Under the pieces are notes generated by a model. It was not told the DNA's origin. It saw nothing but the letters and a program-made list of their open reading frames with translations, and did not search any database. From Alloprevotella tannerae (lineage in GTDB: Bacteria; Bacteroidota; Bacteroidia; Bacteroidales; Bacteroidaceae): a stretch of DNA of 5,264 bases. A program made the translations under genes and the position numbers. The stretch covers positions 1 through 5,264 of the forward strand of contig JABZGO010000141.1 of the NCBI GenBank assembly GCA_015259305.1, written 5' to 3'. Within the stretch, counting starts at the first letter, position 1. Every line of letters begins with the position of its first letter. Shown here one piece after another: positions 1-5,264 of the stretch.

Positions 1-1702
1 CCATATCCGCCGCCAAAGAATCAGCAGCCCGACTCAAGCTGTCAGCGTTCAAATTTCCCTCGCCGTTAGCCCCAATCGAAGCGCCCGGACCCCGCTGCGA
101 ACGGCGCCAGTAGTCCTCATTTTTGCGCCGGCCCCATTGCCGCGCGAAATCTTGCTTACCCTGCGCTACGAGCATCGGGTCATAAAAATAGAAGCCTCGA
201 TCCTGCGTTGAGCGTCTTTGGCCCGGCTGCGGCGTCGTCTCAGTCACTATATCAGCGCCTCCATTCTGCTGGCGCTCAGCCTCAGCTTGCTCGCGGCGCT
301 CCGCCGCTTCTTGCTTTTTCAAGGCAGTTATGACGCGGTCTATCGCAGCATTGCGCTCCGATTCCGGAGCTACGGCCAAGGCCTGCAAACTATCCTGCAA
401 CTGTATCGCACTTGTATGCGGCACGAGTTTGTCCAAAACCTTCGTGCGCTTTTCCGTGAGTTCGTAGTCGGCACCTTTTTTATCTATCAACGCAAGTGCC
501 TCCGTGTAGCACCCTTGCGCCAAGTCAAAGCGCTCACGATTCCAATACAATTCGCCGAGACGCAACAGAAGCAATCCCTTTTCCGGTCCCGCTTTCGTTG
601 CTTTCGTTCGCCCACGTTCATATGCCGTGATTGCAGCCGTCGTATCGCGTCGCGCCAAGTAGATATTGCCCATCGCATAATAAACCTGGTCGAGATAATC
701 TTTGTTCTTATCGGCCCGCGCCATTGAGCGGAGGCGCCTGATCATCCCTTCCGAAGCGGCGCGTGTACTAATCGCCGGAAGGCGGTCTGCAGTATTGCGG
801 AGCGAATCCGACTGCCCGACAGGGACGGCTTGAAAGGCAACGACTTCAGTCTGAAGAATGCGAGCGTTGAAGGCTAATTCGTAAGGTGGACTCAAACTAA
901 TGCAGCGCCCCAAGGCTTTATAGGCTTCGTCGTTAAGACCCTGCTGCCGGCAGAGTTGTCCCAGCAAATAGTAGAGGCGAGCTTTAAGTAAGCGGCGCGG
1001 TTCGCGCTTGGCGGCGAGTCGAAGTCGGGGCAAGGCCTCCGCATAGCGCGCTTGGCGCAAGAGGAGATCAGCCTGCGTCGTCTCAACCTCCCGCTGCAAG
1101 CGCCCGGGTATGGAGTCGCGGTGCAAGCGATTGAGCGCATCCTCCGCATCATAGAACCAATCGAGTTGGGCATAGCAGCGCGCCATCCACAAACGGGCTT
1201 CGTTGGCCACGATGGGTTCGGCGGCGTATAGGCGTGTGATGTAAGAGAAGGTGGAGGCTGCTTCGAGAAATTCACCTTTCTGAAACTGCGCCTTGCCCAT
1301 CAGCAGCCAAGCATTTTTGAGAAAGGGGTTAAACTCCTTGCGCTTTAAGTAGGCCTTCATTTCCGGCGTGCGGGTCTTGTTGGCATTCAAGACGGGCTTA
1401 CGCTTTATCGAATGGGTTCGAATTGCTTTTTCGCACTTCTCAATGGTGACGTCAAACTGCCCGCTCCCGGCATTGCGCGAGGCTTCATTGCCCACGAGAA
1501 ATACGGGCAGGAGTTTGGTATAATTGTCTTTGTTCGTGTTTTCCTTTGATTGCAAGCCCTCTTTGTAGGCTTCGTGGCCATTATAATAGGTATTGTATTT
1601 CGTCGTAAAAGATTGCCAAAAACGCGTGCTTGCCGTGTTCTCCTTCGTTGAGCATCCAACGAGAAGAACGACCAATATCAAGAGCGCTATAATCTTTTTC
1701 AC
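1..1702 (-). CDS. porW: Type IX secretion system lipoprotein, PorW/SprE family (TPR protein), 3' end cut off by window
   Basis: An uninterrupted frame of 567 codons runs off the left edge. The only possible start is GTG at 1702, because an in-frame TAG lies at 1727-1729 with no other start between. It gives a lipoprotein signal: KK, a hydrophobic stretch at residues 4-15, then lipobox LVGC with Cys17 followed by Ser, consistent with outer-membrane sorting. Family signatures seen: KYNTYYNGHEAY (35-46), HSIKRKP (97-103), SPPYELAFNAR (271-281), and FYFYDP (504-509) leading into GKQDFARQWGRRKNEDYWRRS (515-535). TPR-like helical hairpins lie near 128-155, 166-193, 239-266, 338-365 and 377-404. A charged, Gln/Glu-rich linker (about 460-500) precedes the FYFYDP module. 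Known for the family: PorW (Porphyromonas) and SprE (Flavobacterium) are needed for type IX secretion, and SprE for gliding; PorW is thought to link the PorK/N ring to the Sov/SprA translocon. It lies 29 bp after the permease gene with no promoter between, so co-transcription is inferred. Recognition is by sequence pattern from memory, not alignment. Confidence 0.9.
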   Translation of the reverse strand, partial: MKKIIALLILVVLLVGCSTKENTASTRFWQSFTTKYNTYYNGHEAYKEGLQSKENTNKDNYTKLLPVFLVGNEASRNAGSGQFDVTIEKCEKAIRTHSIKRKPVLNANKTRTPEMKAYLKRKEFNPFLKNAWLLMGKAQFQKGEFLEAASTFSYITRLYAAEPIVANEARLWMARCYAQLDWFYDAEDALNRLHRDSIPGRLQREVETTQADLLLRQARYAEALPRLRLAAKREPRRLLKARLYYLLGQLCRQQGLNDEAYKALGRCISLSPPYELAFNARILQTEVVAFQAVPVGQSDSLRNTADRLPAISTRAASEGMIRRLRSMARADKNKDYLDQVYYAMGNIYLARRDTTAAITAYERGRTKATKAGPEKGLLLLRLGELYWNRERFDLAQGCYTEALALIDKKGADYELTEKRTKVLDKLVPHTSAIQLQDSLQALAVAPESERNAAIDRVITALKKQEAAERREQAEAERQQNGGADIVTETTPQPGQRRSTQDRGFYFYDPMLVAQGKQDFARQWGRRKNEDYWRRSQRGPGASIGANGEGNLNADSLSRAADSLAADM

Positions 1703-1731
1703 CTTACGAACAACGAGGGTTGATGACTATA

Positions 1732-2544
1732 CTAACTTATTTTCCTTGTTTTTATTGCTTTGATGAAGCGACAAAGTCCGTATTGCAGGATCATGCAGAT
1801 CGTAATACACGCCCCGCCGGGCAGATCTTGCAGGGCGGCGCCCCATAAGCCGCAGACGATGCCGGAAAAGGCAAAGAGACCGGCGCAAAGCATCATGCTG
1901 CGAAACGTGCGGCAGAAGATGGCGGCCGTCTGTTGCGGCACTGACAGCAAAGATATGACCAACACGATCCCAACCATACGCAGCGAAACGACGAGCGTGA
2001 GCGCCATAAACAAGATCATCAAGGCCTCGATCCATCTGACGGGCAGGCCCTGCGTGACGGCGAAATCGCGATCATAGGCTATGGTGACGATGGGCGTAAG
2101 CAGGAGGCCGAAGAACAAGCCTACGGCAACCACGAGCAAGAGCAAGAGCCAGAGATCTTCGTGCGTGATGAAGAGGATATTGCCGAAAAGATAGGAGGGC
2201 AAATCGGTCATAAAGCCGGGCGTGAGATAAGCGAACAAGATGCCCAAACTCATACCGAGCGTCCAAAGCATGGCGATGGCCGCGTCCTCGCGCACTTTGC
2301 GCCGACTGAGAAAATCGATACTATAACCGGAAAATACGGCAAAAAGCGCCGCACCCAGCAACGGAGAGAAGCCCAAATAGGCTCCCAAGCCCACTCCGCC
2401 GAGCGAAGCGTGGGCCATACCGCCGCCAACAATCACCATGCGGCGCGTGACGACGTATGTGCCGACCATCGCGCAAAGGATGCTGACGAGCAAGCCGCCA
2501 AGGAGGGCATTTCTGAAAAACTCGTATGCTATTATGTTTGCCAT
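1732..2544 (-). CDS. Metal ABC transporter permease (ABC-3 family, ZnuB/MntB/TroC-like)
   Basis: This 270-residue inner-membrane protein is full length for the ABC-3 family, which forms the channel of zinc, manganese or iron uptake transporters. It is almost entirely hydrophobic, with about eight membrane segments. Family motifs visible: YEFFRNALLGGLL at the N-terminus (7-19), TRRMVIVGGGMAHASLGGVGLG (33-54), REDAAIAMLW (85-94), YDRDFAVTQG (157-166) and VGIVLVISLLSVPQQTA (191-207), which corresponds to the family's LLxxPxxTA stretch near the ATPase-coupling region. The ATG at 2544 fits the usual family N-terminus. An ABC permease needs an ATPase and a metal-binding protein, but neither flanks it: the next gene downstream is porW and the region upstream is non-coding and divergent. 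The partners must be encoded elsewhere. The metal cannot be decided from sequence, so no symbol is given. It has its own promoter just upstream. Confidence 0.93.
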   Translation of the reverse strand: MANIIAYEFFRNALLGGLLVSILCAMVGTYVVTRRMVIVGGGMAHASLGGVGLGAYLGFSPLLGAALFAVFSGYSIDFLSRRKVREDAAIAMLWTLGMSLGILFAYLTPGFMTDLPSYLFGNILFITHEDLWLLLLLVVAVGLFFGLLLTPIVTIAYDRDFAVTQGLPVRWIEALMILFMALTLVVSLRMVGIVLVISLLSVPQQTAAIFCRTFRSMMLCAGLFAFSGIVCGLWGAALQDLPGGACITICMILQYGLCRFIKAIKTRKIS

Positions 2545-2552
2545 TCAGCCTT

Positions 2553-2584
2553 CAAAGTTAGGTAAAGCACACAACACGACCAAT
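2553..2584 (-). promoter_or_regulatory. Bacteroidota-type promoter for the permease-porW unit
   Basis: On the minus strand, TAACTTTG at 2560-2553 matches the Bacteroidota -7 consensus TAnnTTTG. TTG at 2583-2581 (in ATTG) matches the -33 element, with a 20-bp spacer. The -7 box ends only 8 bases before the ATG at 2544, so transcription would start about 4-6 bases before the start codon. The mRNA would then be nearly leaderless. The placement of elements is seen in the sequence; the start of transcription is inferred. Confidence 0.6.
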
Positions 2585-2746
2585 TCTTTCTCTCTTTTCT
2601 TCGCACCAAGGCGGCGGGCGAAGCGGAGCGATAGCGCACCGGTATCGACTTACGAACACGGACAATGTATTGGCGAAGAAGGCCATCTGCGGCGGTGCGG
2701 AGAAGGCGGCAAGCGGCCCTGCAAACGCCGCGTTTTGGGGACTTCT

Positions 2747-2784
2747 ATCGTTTGATAATGTATCAAAATGCAACCTCAAACGAT
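2747..2784. repeat. Inverted-repeat cluster with a 17-bp perfect dyad
   Basis: TTTGATA (2751-2757) and TATCAAA (2761-2767) are exact reverse complements around a 3-base ATG spacer, giving a 17-bp operator-like dyad. Overlapping it, ATCGTTTG (2747-2754) is the exact reverse complement of CAAACGAT (2777-2784), with 22 bases between. The same two octamers recur in the tandem repeat immediately to the right. It lies about 170 bp from the permease promoter and about 215 bp from the lipA promoter, too far to be a simple blocking operator for either. Function unknown. Confidence 0.6.
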
Positions 2785-2868
2785 CGTTTGGCGGCAGCAA
2801 ACCATCGTTTGGTGGGAGCAAACCATCGTTTGGCGGCAGCAAACCATCGTTTGGCGGGAGCAAACGAT
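2777..2868. repeat. Four 21-bp tandem repeats whose junctions form phased palindromes
   Basis: Units begin at 2783, 2804, 2825 and 2846. Each is ATCGTTTG, a 7-base G-rich spacer (GCGGCAG, GTGGGAG, GCGGCAG, GCGGGAG in order), then CAAACC (CAAACG in the last). Units 1 and 3 are identical. At each unit start, CAAAC plus ATCGTTTG makes a 14-bp palindrome: perfect at 2777-2790 (CAAACGATCGTTTG) and with one changed base at 2798-2811, 2819-2832 and 2840-2853. Centres are exactly 21 bp apart. A last half-site, CAAACGAT, closes the array at 2861-2868. Within each unit GTTTG and CAAAC could also pair as a short hairpin. It could be a protein-binding array, a dispersed genomic repeat or a slippage-prone minisatellite; the window alone does not decide. 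Confidence 0.9.
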
Positions 2869-2981
2869 AAGGAGTCTATACCATTGGCGAGCCGAAAGCT
2901 GACTATTGGCAAGAAAATAAAAGCTATGTCCACCAACAAACGAGACGCCGGCAACCCCGGCCTCACTTTATCGGCGGCGGG

Positions 2982-3014
2982 TTTGAGCAGAACGTAAAAA
3001 ATAATGTATCTTTG
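2982..3014 (+). promoter_or_regulatory. Bacteroidota-type promoter for lipA
   Basis: TTTG at 2982-2985 (-33) and TATCTTTG at 3007-3014 (-7, matching TAnnTTTG, followed by CA) are separated by 21 bp. Transcription should start near 3019-3021, leaving a leader of about 40 bases before the ATG at 3061. The -7 box lies directly after the upstream in-frame ATG at 3004, so an mRNA from this promoter would not contain that ATG. This decides the lipA start. Confidence 0.75.
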
Positions 3015-3060
3015 CAAGACTTACCCAAGCTTGATAATTTACAAGCGTATACTGCAAGAA

Positions 3061-3978
3061 ATGGAACACGACAAAATAAAACGCGGGAGCTATCTGCGCA
3101 AACCGCGCTGGCTCTATAGCAAGATCGAAGGCGGAGAAAAGTTTAGCTTCGTCGAGAAAACGGTAGAGGAAAACGGACTGCATACGATTTGCTCAAGCGG
3201 AAAATGTCCGAATAAAGGGCACTGCTGGAAATGTGGCACGGCTACGTTTATGATTCTCGGCGACCGCTGTACGCGGGCTTGCCGCTTCTGCGCCACGCTC
3301 ACGGGCCGGCCGCTTCCGCCCGAACCGAAAGAGCCGGAAAAGGTGGCACGCAGCATCCGGTTGATGGAGCTTAAGCATTGTGTGATAACTTCCGTTGACC
3401 GCGATGACCTTCCCGACAAGGGGGCGGCCCACTGGGCTGCAACGATTCGCGCCATACGGGCGGCCAATCCGGATGTGGTGATTGAGGTCTTGATTCCTGA
3501 CTATCGTGGCGAGGAACTGCGCATCGTATTGGAGGCGCGGCCGGACATTGTAGGGCACAATCTGGAAACCGTGCGCCGCCTGACGCCGTCTATCCGCAGC
3601 AAGGCGACGTATAAGAACAGTTTGGGCGTCTTACAGGAAGTGGCGGCCGCCGGTTTTTTGGCCAAAACGGGCATTATGCTGGGCTTAGGCGAAACGCCGG
3701 AAGAGGTGGAGGAACTTCTGCGCGATGCACACGCTGCCGGCTGCCGCATGATTACGATCGGACAGTACTTGCAGCCCGGTCCGGCGCAAGTTGACGTCAA
3801 AGAATATGTACACCCTGATCAGTTTGCAGCATATAAAGATTACGCGCTCAACTTAGGATTCGACAGTGCCGAGAGTTCGCCGCTCGTGCGCTCGTCTTTC
3901 ATGGCCGAACGCTCGTTCGTGGAAATGCTGGTTAAGAAAAAGCGCAACGAAGAAGCGGAGCAAGCAGCACAAGATTAG
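3061..3978 (+). CDS. lipA: Lipoyl synthase (radical SAM)
   Basis: LipA inserts two sulfur atoms into octanoyl groups attached to E2 subunits of 2-oxoacid dehydrogenases and to the glycine cleavage H protein, making lipoyl cofactors in the cytoplasm. With the start at 3061 the protein has 305 residues, typical for the family. The auxiliary iron-sulfur cluster motif CX4CX5C is at Cys44, Cys49 and Cys55 (CSSGKCPNKGHC). The radical SAM motif CX3CX2C is at Cys70, Cys74 and Cys77 (CTRACRFC). The C-terminal Arg-Ser-Ser, whose serine coordinates the auxiliary cluster in LipA, is at 277-279. Other family stretches: GTATFMILGD, VITSVDRDDLPD, VLIPDYRG, GHNLETV and TIGQYLQPG. The frame is open 19 codons further up to ATG 3004, but that start adjoins the -7 promoter box and the extra residues resemble nothing in the family. 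No lipB or lplA is adjacent. An extra cysteine at 58 (CWKC) is seen; its relevance is unknown. It is monocistronic, with its own promoter and terminator. Confidence 0.97.
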   Translation: MEHDKIKRGSYLRKPRWLYSKIEGGEKFSFVEKTVEENGLHTICSSGKCPNKGHCWKCGTATFMILGDRCTRACRFCATLTGRPLPPEPKEPEKVARSIRLMELKHCVITSVDRDDLPDKGAAHWAATIRAIRAANPDVVIEVLIPDYRGEELRIVLEARPDIVGHNLETVRRLTPSIRSKATYKNSLGVLQEVAAAGFLAKTGIMLGLGETPEEVEELLRDAHAAGCRMITIGQYLQPGPAQVDVKEYVHPDQFAAYKDYALNLGFDSAESSPLVRSSFMAERSFVEMLVKKKRNEEAEQAAQD

Positions 3979-4013
3979 ATTGCCGCGCTTCCCGTTTCAT
4001 TATTGAACCTATA

Positions 4014-4048
4014 AAAAGCCGGGTTTGCTTGAAGCAAACTCGGCTTTT
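4014..4048. terminator. Bidirectional intrinsic terminator between lipA and the yfhO-family gene
   Basis: Two 16-base arms, 4014-4029 and 4033-4048, pair with a single G-T wobble around a 3-base loop (TGA). The stem runs from AAAAGCCG through GTTTGCT. The arms end in AAAA and TTTT, so either strand's transcript has a hairpin closed by a U-tract: TTTTCGCTTGTTT on plus, TTTTTATAGG on minus. It lies 35 bp after the lipA stop and 50 bp after the stop of the convergent gene, so it probably serves both. Confidence 0.88.
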
Positions 4049-4067
4049 CGCTTGTTTATCTGCATCG

Positions 4068-4094
4068 GCAGCAAGGGCTTTTGCCCCCTGCTGC
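4068..4094. other. Secondary hairpin in the 3' flank of the yfhO-family gene
   Basis: GCAGCA (4068-4073) pairs with TGCTGC (4089-4094) and GGGC (4075-4078) with GCCC (4083-4086), around a TTTT loop with a 1x2 internal loop. It lies 4 bp after the minus-strand stop codon and before the main terminator. There is no U-tract directly after it, so it more likely stabilises the mRNA 3' end than terminates transcription. This role is inferred. Confidence 0.45.
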
Positions 4095-4098
4095 GCGT

Positions 4099-5264
4099 TT
4101 AATCTTTCGCATCGGCCTGACGCTTGCGGCGTAAGCGTAAGGCGATGAGCAGGAGAAGGATAAAAATCACAGCTATGGCGCTGAAGGCGATAGCTTCTGT
4201 CACGGAAATGCTCGTCGGGCGATATTCCATCACCACAAGATGCTTGCCGGCCGGCACTTTCAAGGCGCGTAGCAAGTAGTTGACGCGGCCGATCTCGACG
4301 GGCTGACCGTCGACCGTGGCCTTCCAGCCGGGATAGTAGATTTCACTAAATACGACCAAACCGCCCTTGTCGCCGGTCACTTCGTAGCGCACTTCATTTG
4401 GTTTGCGCTGCGTCAGACGAACGCTGCCGGTGCCTAAAGGCGAGCCGTCGAGCGCGGTGCGGAAGCGCTTGTCGGCCACGGCCGTGTGCTTCGTATCCAA
4501 ACGCTTGAGGGCAGCAATCTCTGCATCGGGCGTGTCGACGTATTTCACGTCGGTCACGAACCAAGCGTTGCCGTTAGCATAAGGATTCTGAAGGGCCTGA
4601 CCGGCTTGTGCGCCGAAGATGATCCATTTTGCGTTGAGCATATTCAAAACCGGCGCTAAGCTATCGCCCGGTACGCGCTGCATATCGCCGCCCGCCATAT
4701 TGATGGCGCCTAAGAAGCCTTGCAACTCATCGTTCAAGCAGCGGTCGATCAGGTCTTGATAGCGGTGCAACTTGGCCGCATTGTAACCACCAATGCTCTG
4801 GAAGAAGTAGGCCGTGCGGTTGCTCGTCTCGTTAAACGGATTGCCCTCACTGAGGTTCAATACGCGGAAATCGGTTTTATCCTTGCGCACGACGTCTTCA
4901 GCCGCGGACGGGGTCAACGTTTGCATTTGTACGGGATCGGTAAAGGAGGCGTCATTGAGGTAACGTTTGTCGACTTGCCACAAATCAAAGAGGCAAACGA
5001 CGAACAGGCCAACGCAAAGCATCCAAGACTTAATCATCCCGCGCAGGTAAAGCCACAAGAGGCCGATACCTACCAATATAATGAGGAGCGAACGCAAAGC
5101 TGAAGCAGCCAAAATGGCGTGGTGCATATCGGAAATTGCGCCGCGGTAAGTGTTGACAAAGTCGAAGCCTAAGGCAGAACCCATCGCGCTGAGTGCGGCA
5201 TCGTCTTTCGCGCTGATACAATCGCCCGCAAGACTCGGGAATAGCCACAAAAGCAGGCAGAGGC
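4099..5264 (-). CDS. YfhO-family membrane protein, C-terminal part (5' end outside window)
   Basis: The frame is open from the right edge to TAA at 4101-4099, giving 387 complete codons. Full YfhO proteins are usually about 800 residues or more, so roughly the C-terminal half is present. No real start is here: the frame continues through codons LCLLLWLFPSL at the edge, part of a membrane segment. Counting from the codon at 5262, membrane helices lie near 55-74 and 78-96, followed by a large soluble domain and a final helix near 357-375 with a basic tail (LRLRRKR). Bacteroidota YfhO signatures seen: DLWQVDKRYLND (93-104), SIGGYNAAKLHRYQDLIDR (156-174), VLNMLNAKWII (205-215), NPYANGNAWFV (226-236) and YYPGWKATVDGQPVEIGRVN (309-328). 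Known for the family: polytopic proteins with glycosyltransferase-like topology, linked in Gram-positives to lipoteichoic acid glycosylation; the substrate in Bacteroidota is not established. The gene faces lipA and shares its terminator. Confidence 0.93.
   Translation of the reverse strand, partial: LCLLLWLFPSLAGDCISAKDDAALSAMGSALGFDFVNTYRGAISDMHHAILAASALRSLLIILVGIGLLWLYLRGMIKSWMLCVGLFVVCLFDLWQVDKRYLNDASFTDPVQMQTLTPSAAEDVVRKDKTDFRVLNLSEGNPFNETSNRTAYFFQSIGGYNAAKLHRYQDLIDRCLNDELQGFLGAINMAGGDMQRVPGDSLAPVLNMLNAKWIIFGAQAGQALQNPYANGNAWFVTDVKYVDTPDAEIAALKRLDTKHTAVADKRFRTALDGSPLGTGSVRLTQRKPNEVRYEVTGDKGGLVVFSEIYYPGWKATVDGQPVEIGRVNYLLRALKVPAGKHLVVMEYRPTSISVTEAIAFSAIAVIFILLLLIALRLRRKRQADAKD

Larger units (their letters stand above)
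2545..3060. other. Divergent intergenic region without a convincing gene
   Basis: These 516 bases separate the minus-strand permease from plus-strand lipA. They hold a promoter at each end (2553-2584 and 2982-3014), an inverted-repeat cluster (2747-2784) and a 21-bp tandem repeat (2783-2868). A GC-rich tract with no recognisable content lies at about 2610-2740. A small hairpin, GCCGG/CCGGC with a 5-base loop, lies at 2947-2961. Several reading frames stay open across the repeat, but only because its unit length is a multiple of three. None has a recognisable protein or a credible start. Confidence 0.7.

Noticed and set aside
218..727. 169-codon plus-strand frame rich in Arg, Leu and Ser
   Set aside because: It lies wholly antisense to the well-supported porW frame and its composition is typical of a shadow of a real gene.
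892..1659. Minus-strand frames of 127 and 84 codons
   Set aside because: They are in other frames within the porW gene, whose own frame is open throughout and carries the family motifs.
2161..2565. 134-codon plus-strand frame, charged and soluble-looking
   Set aside because: It is antisense to the metal permease, which has clear family motifs and membrane segments.
2777..2868. CRISPR array
   Set aside because: Units are contiguous 21-bp copies with no unique spacers of 30 or so bases between repeats, and no cas genes are nearby.
2558..2870. Open frames across the 21-bp repeat encoding heptads such as SFGGSKP, HRLAAAN (plus strand) or PPNDGLL (minus strand)
   Set aside because: The repeat unit is a multiple of three without stops, so several frames on both strands stay open automatically. 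The flanking residues are Arg- or Ala-rich without domain character, and the starts (TTG, or an ATG within the repeat) are not credible.
2926..2997. Small 23-codon frame starting MSTNKRDAGNPG just upstream of the lipA promoter
   Set aside because: It has an A-rich stretch before the ATG but no recognisable promoter, no family resemblance and overlaps the -33 element of lipA. It is too short to support from sequence alone.
4720..5103. 127-codon plus-strand frame
   Set aside because: It is antisense to the YfhO-family gene and shows no recognisable protein character.

Overview
The window looks like chromosomal DNA from a Bacteroidota species, probably Bacteroidales and plausibly Porphyromonas-like. 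Three things point there: a type IX secretion lipoprotein of the PorW/SprE family, a YfhO protein with the Bacteroidota sequence signature, and two promoters of the Bacteroidota type (-33 TTG/TTTG and -7 TAnnTTTG). GC content is moderate, start sites lack strong Shine-Dalgarno sequences, and no tRNA, rRNA, CRISPR array or insertion sequence is visible. The genus is an inference.

Left half, minus strand (1-2584): a promoter at 2553-2584 drives an ABC-3 family metal-transport permease (1732-2544). A 29-bp gap separates it from a GTG-started lipoprotein gene of the PorW/SprE family (1-1702), whose 3' end lies outside the window. The gap has no promoter or terminator, so the two are probably one transcription unit. 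No ATPase or metal-binding-protein gene for the transporter is next to it here.

Middle (2545-3060): a 516-bp divergent intergenic region without a convincing gene. It holds a 17-bp perfect dyad, an 8-bp inverted repeat and a four-unit 21-bp tandem repeat. The repeat junctions form 14-bp palindromes spaced exactly 21 bp (two helical turns) apart. The lipA promoter sits at the right end.

Right half: lipA (lipoyl synthase, plus strand, true start probably 3061) runs convergently towards the C-terminal part of a YfhO-family membrane protein (minus strand, 4099-5264, 5' end outside the window). A strong 16-bp stem with A/T tracts on both sides (4014-4048) probably terminates both genes.

The genes do not form one pathway: metal uptake, protein secretion, lipoate synthesis and an envelope membrane protein lie side by side. 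I see no evidence of a new defence or mobile system; the phased palindrome array is the least explained element.
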